64,000 nucleotides of DNA from Nilaparvata lugens (Eukaryota > Arthropoda > Insecta > Hemiptera > Delphacidae): positions 23,505,212 through 23,569,211 of the forward strand of contig NC_052515.1 of assembly GCF_014356525.2 (NCBI RefSeq), written 5' to 3'. Below the pieces are notes generated by a model. That model did no database searches. It was given only the letters and a program-made list of their open reading frames with translations, and was not told the origin of the DNA. A program made the translations under genes and the position numbers. Shown here piece after piece: positions 53,241-63,699 of this stretch (positions within the stretch are counted from its first letter, which is position 1; each line of letters opens with the position of its first letter).

Positions 53241-53492
53241 CTTCACTACATTCATTACATACAACTGTCTAACTGTCAACACGTTAAACTCTTCAAAAGT
53301 CAGGTTGGTTGGGAAAAGTCTAGGCTATTAAATATATTATTATAAAATAATTAATTATTAAATAATATTATTATTAAATAATTACTATATTATTATTAAA
53401 TAATTAATGTTATTCATAATAAACATTGAACTTGAGGTTTAGGCGTATTAGTAGCTTACTTTACAGCAGATGTGCAATTTTCATAAAGTTTA

Positions 53493-54311
53493 TCTAAATT
53501 ATATAAATAAAAATCGAGCCTTAAATTTTGACATTCAATAACTTTTTATGTGTGTGCCGAATTTGATGATTTTTTTTAGTTGTGTTTGTTATATTCAGGA
53601 CCAGGTTTATGGTCTATCAAATTTAAAATCCGACTTCAGGACTCTTCCCTACGTTCCTTCAAAGTTAATGTAATCCTTATGGGAGAAGATTTGTGAGCTG
53701 GCCACACACAAAAATAAAAATCAGCTGTTATAATCATTGCGTCATACAACAGCCGTCGGTAGATCTGTTTTTCAATTTTATTTCTACTGATTCACAAAAT
53801 TTTAATTCTTAATAATGCCGCGGTACGAACGACGTCCAAAACTTGGGTCGTAGAGCTCGAAATGCTGTAAATTTATAATATGCACGGGAAAATCAGCAGC
53901 AAGGAGATATACCATTCAATTTCCAGCAAGCTGCATTCAACTATAACTGAAAATACAAACTGCTGCACAACTAACTAAGCATCATATAGGAAGTCCATAT
54001 CGAGATATATGTAAATACTGTTGGATAATTTTCATAAAAATAATTATAGTGCATCAGATTAAGCTAAGGCTAAGCACACCTGAGGAGGCGCGGCTAGGTG
54101 ATACAAAGTGTTGATGTTATGGAGATTGCCTTATCACACCGTTTCACGCCATGCCCGATTCAGTGTGTGTGAGTTCTTCCATTCAAACCAATAAGCAAGA
54201 AGCACCTGGATGCAAAATGCTGCATCGCGCCTCCTCAGGTTTGCATCCAACTAAAGTTTGTCATGAGATGCATTAACTATTTGGCGGTACGAAGTTCGCC
54301 GGGCCAGCTAG
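53493..54311 (+). mobile_element. Non-autonomous Helitron with both ends
   Basis: Starts with TC (TCTAAATTATATAAATAAAA) directly after an A, and ends CTAG directly before a T, the A/T insertion site and TC...CTRR ends of Helitrons. Close to the 3' end is the expected hairpin, GGCG...CGCC in GGCGGTACGAAGTTCGCC, followed by GGGCCAGCTAG. An ATG at about 53816 opens MPRYERRPKLG and, one frame over, RRARNAVNLYN, perhaps the N-terminus of a deleted Rep/helicase ORF. It contains a nested palindromic element (54074-54244). Confidence 0.88.
54074..54244. repeat. MITE nested in the Helitron
   Basis: Left end GCACACCTGAGGAGGCGC and right end GCGCCTCCTCAGGTTTGC are complements except for one base. The interior has GGTGATACAAAG and GCACCTGGATGCAAAATGC. 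Either a nested insertion or part of the Helitron's own interior. Confidence 0.6.
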
Positions 54312-54840
54312 TTGGATCAATATAAATGAATCCTAAATTTGTACGTGAGTAATAATAAGAGGAACGACCGATTGAAATAAGTGCATGTTTCAAAACAGTA
54401 TTTTAGAATTCCGAACTAAAGGGAAATAAAGAATAATGACTCACCTACCAGAACGCTGTCCGAATTGCCAAGTCTCGTCGTGTTCCTGTTGTCCCCGACA
54501 GAAATCCAAGTCTGATCCTGAGTGATGAGTGAGAGACAACCATTTTAATTCCATTCTCATCCAATAATACATTTATAATATATTTATGATTATCTCCATG
54601 TCCTGCTATGGATACACACTTTCAAAAAATAGGGTTTTTATTGAAATAAATAGTATTTTATATCTCTTGAAAAAAAGCACTAGTTATTCCAAGCAAAAAC
54701 TATAATCAAGTAGCCCTAGTGGAAAAAAATACAGTTAGACTAAAGAATAGATATTTGGACTAGTCAAAATGGATTAATAAAATCGAGTAATGATGTTCTA
54801 CCTGGTAAAAAGCATTTCCAAACAAATTCCTACTTTTTCT
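54312..54840. other. Unassigned stretch
   Basis: AT-rich. It holds only the candidate first leader exon of the LRR gene (about 54445-54530, GC-richer) and otherwise nothing recognised. Confidence 0.35.
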
Positions 54841-54849
54841 TGAATCAGT

Positions 54850-55400
54850 TCAGCAGGTGCACATGGACAGAGTTCTACGAAGTCATAAAAAAGCCTGGCA
54901 AACCATCCTAAGAATAGATGCACTGGAGCACTGTAGACCATTATTTGTCGTCAAAAACAAATGCTTACAGTGGTCTCAATCTACATATGTACTTGAAACC
55001 ATAACCCTTGCCATAGACTCAAGCCCGAATCTCAGAAATAGCCAACACATTCATAACACAAGAAGCAAGCTGAACATTCACCTTCCGCAACACAGGTTCG
55101 GCAAATTCAAGAACATACCTACCTATGTAGGCTCACATTTCTTCAACTATCTACCGGGCAGCCTGAAGACTTTGAGGGATTCACGGACAACATTCCATAG
55201 ACAGCTGAAAAAATACCTCATTGCAAGACCGTACTATGCAGTGACCGAATTTATTGAGGAGCATACGTACCACCACCTTAGAGTATAGTGCAAGATACTC
55301 TATACACCTTCTTGACGACTCTGACAGAGGAGACCAAATCCATTGACGATTCCCCGATCCCAGGACCGTGAGGAAGACATCGAAAGTAAGAAGTAAGTAA
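54850..55400 (+). mobile_element. LINE ORF2 C-terminus and 3' end
   Basis: A 143-codon plus-strand frame (54857-55288) reads as a jockey-like C-terminus: ILRIDALEHCRPLFVVKNKC, then HNTRSKLNIHLPQHRFGKFK and SHFFNYLPGSLKTL. It is followed by a short 3' UTR and a GTAAGAAGTAAGTAAG tail near 55400. It is 5'-truncated and not functional. Confidence 0.88.
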
Positions 55401-55404
55401 GTTC

Positions 55405-55917
55405 TATGGGTAGGCCTACTAATGCGTACACCGTATCAGAAAGACATGATATACTATGGATAAATTCAACGACCAATATGGAAAATCGAAAGGGTTCCTT
55501 ACGAATCAAACGAACATACACATGAATAGAATGCTATCTTGTTTAACAAAATCAAATTTAGATAAGACATGAAAACCAACAGATAGCAACAGTACTAGCT
55601 AATAGGCCTCTCTGTTATCAATTGAACAAAGTCCACAGTATATAAATACCAGACAGTAGAATCCAAAATTGCATAAGAATTATCAATATCTAGTGATACT
55701 GAGTAGATAAGTTCGAATTGCACACAAAAGGCCCGCATCAAAAGAAGCATTTTATTTGAACACAAAATTGGTCTGATAATAAAATTGATACAATGTAAAT
55801 TATAGAACATCTCCCTCATTTCTTCACATCCAGTATTCAGGGCTTCTTTACAAGTATATTCATTTTGACATTGTATTAACACTAAAAGTACCATAACAAT
55901 TTTATGCCACCTGTAGT
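55405..55917. other. Unassigned non-coding stretch
   Basis: No gene or repeat recognised; the minus-strand frame at 55595-55996 has no recognisable motif. Confidence 0.4.
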
Positions 55918-58164
55918 TAGTGATGTGGATCGGGAATATTCCCAGTGGGAAGGAACTTATGATTTGGCAATATTTCCGGGAATATTTCCGAGGCAAAGAA
56001 ATTTTGGGAATTTAAGGGAATTTATGGAAACTTGAGGGAATTTATAAAATTGTTCTAAAAATAATTGAAATTGATCAACCCCACTCATACTTCACATCAA
56101 TATAATCAATAAATCATCATTCTATCGATATTGATCAAGCTCAGCCACATTCTACATTGATATAATCAATAAATCATCGTTCTTTGAGCCTGTTTTTGCT
56201 CACTCACTCACTGTCTTTTTACTCGTATAGTCCAGTCAATGTAAGATTATAGAGGGAAAATTTTGGAACACAATTTTTGACCCCGTAGCTCTTTCAAGGG
56301 TAGTAAGAGGGTAAACATATCAAAATTCATCACTCCTACCCCCTGTGCTATGGTGGTGGGGGTGATTTGAAAGTGCCATATTGTTTTTTTGCATATATCT
56401 CGAACAATATGCGCCTTTAGGAAATTTTTGTTTAACACAATCATAATATTAAAGCTCTAAAATTATCCTACAAGTTTCATTTCCAACATTTTTCCATATC
56501 TCTCATAGTTTTCTATTTATGAGCTCTCTAAGGTATCACATTTTGAAGAAAACCCCTTCCGGCTCCGATTTTTTCATCTTTTTGGCCTTATAACTTTTCA
56601 ACGATTTATTGAAAAAATCCATGCTAATCATGAGCTCATAGAGCAATACCTATATTCTCTTCAATGTCATCTATGGTCTCATTATTTTACGCATCTCCCA
56701 ACGATTGTTGCAGCCGTTATAGTGTTGAGTGTGAAATCTTCAGTTTAACAACAATAGATCAATTGTCAGGTCAGGAAAATTGGGAGGGAATGTTTGAAAC
56801 ACAATATTTAACTTTGCTGCCTTGTTTGAACTAGTTAGAAGGTGATCATATTAGAAGTCCTCATCCCTACTCCTTGAGGGATGAGGGTAGTTTAATAGTT
56901 GCATTTTTTCAATTCTGGCTGACACGCATGTAACTGGGAAACAATGCATTTCAGCGACATGGCTAACTGAGTAAAAATGAAGATAGATAAATTTCCTACA
57001 AGTTTTGTACAGTAGAGTTTTGTGGTATCTTCTTTAGTTTTTGAGATATTCACTTTTAAAAGTGTAAAATCTTTGAAAAGACAATTATTCTTCCAATTTT
57101 TTGCACTTTCAGGGCTCATTACTCAACAAGAATGCATCGAAAAAATGTAATTTTTTTACACAGGGAGTAGGAGTGAGGACTTTTAATATGATTACTCCCT
57201 TACTATCCTTAAAAGAAGAGCTACGGGGTCAAAAATTTTGTTCCAGAATTTTCCCTCTATAATCTTTCATTGACTGGACTATAGGAGTATTTAAAAGACA
57301 GTGAGTTGTAGAGAATTAAATTCTCTTCAATTTAATGTAATATTTCATCATTTTATGCTTTCCATCAATTTTTATAGCAGTTTCAGTGTTGAGTGTGGTA
57401 AGATTGAGGACTTTTTATATGCTTACCCCCCTCACTATCCTTAAAAGGACTTCGAGGTCAAAAATTTGGTTCCAAACTTTTCCCTCTATATCTTTTTGAG
57501 CATTCGTTGCCTGGACTAGTATCTTATTACAAGTTATGTGAGCCTCAATGACTCTTGAAAGGTTGTGAGCTGTGAAATTATTTTCTTTTTAATATTGGAT
57601 TAAACTGGAGTATGCTCCTTGTTTTAGTTAAACCTATTTTGCTGTATTTTATAATTTCTAATTTTTGGATTAATATTCTACTCTAATCTTCATTTAGGGG
57701 GTCAATTATTTTTGTGCGGAGAAATTGAATAAAATAATGCAATGAAAGTTGAATTACACTCAATACTTTGTTGACTTTGTTTACCTGATTTACAGGCATT
57801 TATTAGTACCGTAAGTAAAAAAATCTTATTCAACTTGTAAGACATGAAAGTAGCATAATAATAGTGGTGCAATTAAATGATTTATTGAGTGTTAATTTAT
57901 CCTTTCAGTATATGAGCTTCAAATTACTGTTTTCTTTGAACTTACTACCATTTATAAGTTATTCATCCTTATATTTCTTAAATAAATCTGTTGTACAGGT
58001 GATTGACACCATGTGTAACAAAAAACGTCTGTTACGGTCATTTTTTTTAAACAAATCATAAATTTCCTTAAGTTCCCGGGAATTTATGATTCTTGGGAAT
58101 ATTTCCCTTAAATTTCCTGGGAATATTTCCTCGATCTTAAATTCCCGGGAATTTTACATCACTA
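55918..58164. mobile_element. hAT-like element, 2.2 kb, no transposase seen
   Basis: Left end TAGTGATGTGGATCGGGAAT and right end AATTTTACATCACTA are inverted, fitting the YARNG start of hAT termini. Both subterminal regions are packed with GGGAATTT / GGGAATATTCC motifs in several orientations (55930-56045; 58065-58155). CCTGTAGTT stands directly left of the element and again six bases right of it, which may be a displaced target duplication. No transposase frame is recognised. The interior has its own inverted repeats (56227-57285). Confidence 0.5.
56227..57510. repeat. Inverted and repeated blocks inside the hAT-like element
   Basis: ATAGTCCAGTCAATG with ATTATAGAGGGAAAATTTTG at 56227 is mirrored at 57210-57290 (TTTTCCCTCTATAATC... 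TTGACTGGACTATAGG). A third, diverged block lies at 57400-57510 (CTTACCCCCCTCACTATCC, TTTTCCCTCTATATC). A possible fourth, weaker block lies at 56770-56885. Confidence 0.75.
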
Positions 58165-58169
58165 GGCCT

Positions 58170-58800
58170 ACCTGTAGTTGAATTTGTATAGTGAAAAAAT
58201 AATTATAAATTGAGTCGAAAGAGATGAGTCATTTTATCAACCTCCAATCACATATTATAAAGAGAAACCGAGAAAAGAAGAGAAGAGAGAGATCACAGAG
58301 AAACCGTAGAATCGGCTTGGTTTTTACAGAACTGAACAGCTTGTCATCCCCGCCAGACGCCCTGTGATCGGTGCGGCCAGATCGACACCGCAGAGAATAC
58401 AATGGTGCAGGTACGTGAGTGAAGCAAGCTGGATCATCAGTGATGATCTAACAGCAGCCAGTCTGGCGATATGATTGAGACACTAACCAGTCAGCATCTT
58501 GGTGTCTAACAGCCGATTCTGGTGTTCCTGGTTTAATAAACGCAGTAAAAAATAATGCCTCGCGATTTGCTTGGATACTTCGTCTTGATGTATTACTGAC
58601 GTGGAGGCCAACGCACACAGCAACGGACAATGTCAGTTTGCGTTGCAACATTTGTACACCTGGGGAGGGATTTTATCCAGTCTGTGCGTTTGGCTTAAGA
58701 CCACCATTCACTGTCCAAGCAAGTCACAGTGCATATTTGTTCTAAATGTCTTCATTACACTGGCAACACCAAAAACTGTCCTTATGCACTACGGACTTGA
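58170..58800. other. Unassigned stretch
   Basis: Mixed composition. GATCATCAGTGATGATC near 58432 is a perfect short palindrome. No family or exon recognised. Confidence 0.35.
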
Positions 58801-58802
58801 GG

Positions 58803-59469
58803 TTGATTCAGACATATGGGACTGTGCTGCGTTGCAGTTACGATGAGACTGTGGTTGGTCGATTTTAGATGGATTTGCTAAAACGGTCTCTCCATTTGAA
58901 ATGCATGGCTACAACAGCCTACAGTCATTCACAAATAGGGGACTGTACTGGTGTCGTGCTGCGTTGGTGTTGCGACCGTGTCGTTTGAGAGCTCTTCAAG
59001 GCCACGGTTTCATGCCCTGTGGGTCGCCGAAGCGGCTTCGGCTGTTTCCGAAGAGCCTCGGGCATTTTCGTGTACACCTGCCGGCTATTCTGGCGTGTAT
59101 TAAAAATATTATAATCGTCAATTCATTCTCAAAATTAGGTATACTCGTTCAAAAATACTTGAAAAATTTCACTTGGTCACTTTTAAGACGCAATAATATT
59201 ATGTTGAATTCTCCCTCTCCACAGCTGGGGCACCCAATATTTTTACCTCTTTCTTCTTCTAATACAATAAACGCACCAACCGCTATAATGACATCCTCTT
59301 TGTCGAAATCAATCTCTGTAACTGAAGTAATGAAGTGATTGTACTGGAATGACGTAATACAGAGCAAAACAGCACGGCCACAGCACAGTCCCCTACGTGT
59401 GAATGATAGCGACCCAACATGACCGCAATCCCATATCGCAACCGCACTGCAGTCCCATATGTGTGAATC
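58803..59469. mobile_element. PIF/Harbinger-like remnant with double terminal repeats
   Basis: Each end carries two spaced copies of an ATTCACANNTAKGGGACTG motif: outer copies at about 58803 and 59450-59469, inner copies at about 58926 and 59370-59405, in inverted orientation. Inside, the minus strand (59149-59367) reads DFDKEDVIIAVGAFIVLEEE, then GEGEFNIILLRLKSDQVKFF and KYF, resembling the start of Harbinger-type transposases, where such an FNxLxxELxxxDxxxFxxYFR segment precedes the DDE domain. The rest of the gene is missing. Confidence 0.45.
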
Positions 59470-60350
59470 TTATGTTATATAGGCCTCAAACAAACAAGAA
59501 CGCAAGCTTCATTCTATTGAAACTGTTCTCTCTCTAACAGGAAAACTATAAATTAGTTCTATGCCGTCTTCAGAGTTTACAAAAGATTCCAAAAAACCTA
59601 GATATTCGAACATCAAACCTTTACCTTCAAGTATCAAAATTCAATAACGTAAAATTACAAGTAAAGGTGGTTAATTAACATGAAAAACATTATTATAAAG
59701 GAGAAATAATAATGAAACCATCCAAATTAAATTATACACAGAAAATAAGTTCGAGCTCAAGGAAACTTGGGTAAAAGTCTGATTTCTGAGCGACCGTTGT
59801 TATCTCAGTTATTAGTTGAGATACAAACTCAATTTTTTCATATGAAATAAGAAAAAATAGGCCTAGCTGTTTGAAAACAAACCTCATGTAGGCCTAACGG
59901 CAACTTTCAATATATATATAATATCAATTCCAATTGTATCACTTGAAAAAGTAATTTATTTTTACTCCTCTTTCATTAAAAACTTGATATTTTTAATAAT
60001 AAATGAGATAAAAGCTGTCGCTCAATGATTAGGCCATAAGCCAAAACTTGTAGGCTACCTAATCTGAAAATAATGATGATGAAAAAAAGCCTCCAAGTTT
60101 CATTAACTAGTGTGAATTACCCCCCCCAAAAAATATATTGCCTATTAATTATAAAAAGGTTCCGTTTGCATACCCCGTTTTTCTTGCCAGATTTGTTCCT
60201 TTGTTGTTAGTTCCAGACACTTTCACGTTCCATTCCAACTACTGCTGCTGAGTGCTGCTGCTTGGCCTGCTCCCACAGGAAGTGGAAAAAAAACATGTAT
60301 ACCAACAACACAAAACCAATAATACAGAAATATGAAAAAATGGTTAACCG
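59470..60350. other. Intergenic AT-rich stretch
   Basis: No exon or repeat family recognised. A C8 homopolymer near 60120 may be an assembly weak point. Confidence 0.4.
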
Positions 60351-60358
60351 TCACCACA

Positions 60359-60560
60359 TGACACAACAAACTAGGTCTGCTCAGAAATGTAACCTAGTCT
60401 ATCGTTGACTCGATTTATCGGAAGGTGCAGAAAATAATAAAAATCAACCGCATCTGTTGCCTCTTGACACAAGAAACTGGGTCTGTTCAGAAATGTGACC
60501 CAGTTTGTTGCTGACCCGATCTGTCGTTACCCCAGTTTGTCGTTAGTGTGAAATAGTAAT
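60359..60560. repeat. Degenerate tandem repeat, about 106 bp period
   Basis: GACACAACAAACTAGGTCTG, CTCAGAAATGTAACCTAGTC, ATCGTTGACTCGATTTATCG at 60360 recurs at about 60466 as GACACAAGAAACTGGGTCTG, TTCAGAAATGTGACCCAGTT, TGTTGCTGACCCGATCTGTC. Shorter echoes (CCCAGTTTGTCGTTAG; CCCAGTTTTTCGTCGG) follow. Confidence 0.8.
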
Positions 60561-60599
60561 CGACCCAGTTTTTCGTCGGCTCACTTATGTTTCTCCTTG

Positions 60600-61163
60600 C
60601 TTGGCCTTGCATCACTTGAGACTGTAGAGCGACCCAAGTTTGTGAAACATGCAGCAACGGCGCATGCGCTTTGTATTAAGCAACAAAGGTCGCTCTACCA
60701 CAGAATATACAGAATGGAAACTTGTAATCAATCGCCCATCTAACCAATGCTTTTTACATGACGCCATTACTAAACACGTCACGTGACCTTGGGAAGTTCT
60801 AATCCTGGTCTTCTGATTGACTCGTAGCAAAACAAGATCAATTGATCCGGATCATTGAAGTGATCCGAACCTACCATCAATACTATTACAATGCGGCGCT
60901 TTCTAACAAGATGGCGGATTTTAGCGTCAGGGTACTAGCCAAGTTTCCGTACTGTATGTATACTGTGGCTCTACTACTTATTCTGTGGCTCTACAGTGTC
61001 AAGTCCTTGCATTCACCCACTTGTTCTTGTTTTGATAACGTTAAGCATGAACTAACCTAAAAAGTAATTTTGAACGTTGTATTGTAACATAACTATAATG
61101 TTTGATATTATGGTTTTAATTATAATATAAGATTCAGATATTGTAAATGATCTATTTTTGATA
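60600..61163 (+). promoter_or_regulatory. Probable ENGase promoter and leader
   Basis: The region includes AACAAGATGGCGGATTTTAG at about 60906, resembling a YY1-type AAGATGGCGGC element common near housekeeping starts. That ATG opens a 50-codon frame (MADFSVRVLAKFPYCMYTVA, with a hydrophobic stretch LLLILWLY) ending at 61060, which could be an upstream ORF or a tiny membrane protein; neither is supported by homology. Confidence 0.35.
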
Positions 61164-61501
61164 ATGAATTCGGATATTGTTGAAATTCACAATTCCTGCA
61201 AGGTTAAAGTTACAAACAAACAATCTCCTAGTACTAGTGAGATTGATAAATTACGGGTGACAGGTACATGCAATCCTATTTATTCTATCGAAGAACTTAT
61301 TTTATGGAAAGCAAATAATCAACAATGTTTGTGGCAAGACTTCGTTATTCCCAGGGCTGCTACAACGAATCACAAAGTTGCAGGATTTGGTTTCAATTGC
61401 CACGATAACAAAGATGAATTGCAGTTAACAAGATTGGTTGGTAATTCTACGCCTAAAACAATACTGTGTCATGACTACAAAGGTGGATATTTGGAAGACA
61501 G
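61164..61501 (+). CDS. ENGASE: Cytosolic endo-beta-N-acetylglucosaminidase, first exon
   Basis: From ATG 61164 to a donor GACAG|GTCAGA (338 nt, phase 2). It encodes MNSDIVEIHNSCKVKVTN and then PIYSIEELILWKANNQ, matching the YS-EELL-W segment near the start of ENGases, and ends TPKTILCHDYKGGYLEDR, matching the family's LLCHDMMGGYLDDR-type entry into the GH85 catalytic barrel. ENGase cleaves the GlcNAc-GlcNAc core of free N-glycans in the cytosol. The middle (DFVIPRAATTNHKVAGFGFN) is lineage-specific. The frame stays open for 35 more codons into the intron, which is chance. The next exon, expected to carry an AFYHW-like motif, was not found before 64000 and probably lies outside. A TTG 6 bases earlier is not the start. 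Confidence 0.82.
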
Positions 61502-62014
61502 GTCAGAAAAATGCTCAAGATTTCTATCGTATTTGATTCTTTATTGGTTTGCACATTATTTCTGCACGTTTTTAGTAAAACAAATTAGCCAAAAAAGTAT
61601 TGATTAGGCCTAGGCCTACATCTTTATTTCAAACAAACAATGTTGATCATTTATATGAAAATGATTTATTATTTTTTAGGTTAGCAAAAACAATACAACG
61701 ATCGGAAAAGAAAAAAACAGGCTATTGCCCAAAACTTCTTCAATTTCATAATTTTGTTTCAAATTGTCCAAATAGTATACATACGTTATGTCCATTTTAA
61801 TTCCTACACCAAATCACAATCTAAATATATAAATTAGAATAAAACAAACAATCAATTTTAAATGTGGATAGATTGATAATAAAACTTTCGTAAAAACAAA
61901 CAAAAAATCTTAATTAAATATTATTTTCACCCAAAATATTATTTTCGTATCAATATGAATGATAACAATCATACTGATAAAGTGAGTGTGTTGAGTGAAT
62001 AATGTGTATATTGT
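61502..62014. other. ENGase intron 1, proximal part
   Basis: AT-rich; a frame at 61600-61800 is without recognisable domain. Nothing else seen. Confidence 0.45.
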
Positions 62015-62501
62015 TAATCTTCCGGTAGTCGCGCCCTACTCAATCACACGAGCAGTCGCGTGTTGTATTTTGTACAACATCCAATTTTCCAAGTAAACTT
62101 TGTTTACTGTCAAAACATATTAATTAACTGTATAATTACTTTTTCCATCTTCTTGGATTATTTTACGCCTATGAACATTTGGATGATTACCATTTCATAG
62201 CCCAATAAGGTACATCAAGCAAAGCCATCAATCTGTCTTATTGGTTCGTTTACAGTCTCCGTATAGGCCTACAGTCTTTCCCTATCTTATGCACAGTGCG
62301 ACTCATGCACTGTCGCGACTAAATGGCAACTAAAGACTGAACGATTGCTCGGTTGATACTGCAACTTAGTGGAGTGATGGGGGGAAAGTTTTGGAATGCA
62401 TAGGTGACTCATCCACTGACACCAACCCATTCAATGGTTTTGTGCAGCAAAAAACTGACACTGTTGTGTTTTTTACAACAGCGCGACTGCCGGAAGATTA
62501 A
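62015..62501. mobile_element. piggyBac-like non-autonomous element
   Basis: TTAA flanks both ends (62015-62018 and 62498-62501), the piggyBac target site. Termini TCTTCCGGTAGTCGCGC and GCGCGACTGCCGGAAGA are inverted repeats with one mismatch. Just inside each end is an internal hairpin (TTGTATTTTGTACAA on the left, CTGTTGTGTTTTTTACAACAG on the right), as often seen near piggyBac ends. It is 487 bases with no transposase. Confidence 0.8.
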
Positions 62502-63079
62502 CAAAGCAATTCTTGTGTTGATCGCATCATTTTAAAATAATTTGTAGCAGGGAGCCATATATAAACTGTTCATCAAAATGGTCAACAGACCAAACTCTAT
62601 TAGAATAATCATATCATCTCAATATTAAACATTATGTGTACCTTACTCTCATTGAGATAGCCGAGGTTTATTCATTTATTGTAGATAGATCTGTCAAACT
62701 CTCTTTCACTAGTTCCGGCAAAGGCTTGAACATTTTCAATAGGCTGCATTGCACCTTACTCTTGACAACATCATGCCACATTCACATTTTTTCTCCTGTC
62801 CTTCTTTCTTCAAATTGTCCTGTTTGAGCGTAGTAGAAGTGCACTTGCTCTCTCCGCTGCAGCGTTGATATATTGCTCCTTACATACAGCAGAGAACTCA
62901 AAAAAATTTAACACGAATAAAATTCAACCGGCTTCTGTGCAGCCGGCACTTTATTTATTAAGACGCAGTACAATACCCTTTTCAGATACGTCCCTGGCAT
63001 GTGGCCCTGCACTATACCGTACACAAAACGAGTAGCAAAAACTACATGATTCGACAAATTAATTCAACTGAATGATCAA
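62502..63079. other. Intronic stretch with MITE terminus
   Basis: TTCAACCGGCTTCTGTGCAG at about 62924, then CCGGCA, resembles one end of the GGCCCGGTTGCACAA MITE family (complement), so a partial copy is likely. No exon recognised. Confidence 0.4.
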
Positions 63080-63605
63080 CAAATGCTCAATTCTCAGAAG
63101 CCTCAGTAGTTTCCTGTAAATATATATCAGTTTTGGCAACTTCTTATACAGTCGAAAAATGTGTTGCTCCCTGTCAACTTGCCAATGCCAAATCCATGGA
63201 GGGTAACTGATTTTGGATTAAGATTTGTGCTGCCAAGAGTGCACATCAATTCTCGAGGTCCCCCTTCACTGAGAGACAGACAGACAAAAAACACTTATTT
63301 CCAAGAAAAAAATCAATTTACAAAACTGCAATTATTGAGAAGTGGCTTGTTCATCACAAACCAGCCTCTTGCTTTCGATATTGCTTGCTCCGCTCTTGCC
63401 TTTGTTTCTGTAGGTCCACTACCTTTACCAACAGTAGTGGTATCGCTTGCAAACAGCAGGCTTGAGTTCTGTACTCTCAAATAATTCATTATGATAAGAA
63501 AGAGCAAAGGCCCAATCACTGATCCATGTGGTACACCATGAGGCACTCTTGAAGTTGTTTCCATCTTACTACCACGATTGCAATCAATGACAGAATCTGC
63601 TTATG
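63080..63605 (-). mobile_element. LINE reverse-transcriptase fragment, mutated
   Basis: The minus strand reads GVPHGSVIGPLLFLIIMNYL, then SSLLFASDTTTVGKG where an active enzyme has YADDT, followed by KARGWFVMNKPLLN. Loss of the first catalytic Asp (FASDT) and stops further on show it is dead. It lies in ENGase intron 1. Confidence 0.85.
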
Positions 63606-63699
63606 GTCCATTAGGTAACGTCATTGACCTGCGCTGCTGGATAGACTGTCAAGGGTTTATAAAACATGTCACAAGAAAGTTTTAAAATGTCATCTCACT

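Larger units (their letters stand above)
50703..54520 (-). promoter_or_regulatory. Candidate spliced 5' leader of the LRR gene
   Basis: On the minus strand an acceptor (TTTTGTTCTTTCTATTCTAG) lies at 50755, 52 bases before the ATG. A possible internal leader exon is 51778-51869, with acceptor TTGTGATGTTTGCAG and donor GAGAAAAG|GTAGGTACC. A further donor, TGGTAG|GTGAGTCA, ends a possible first exon at 54445 upwards. None extends the protein, so these would be untranslated exons. They are splice-site reading only; a Helitron sits between the last two. Confidence 0.4.

Noticed and set aside
58901..59338. 145-codon plus frame
   Set aside because: It runs through the Harbinger-like element on the opposite strand to the transposase-like reading; no domain.
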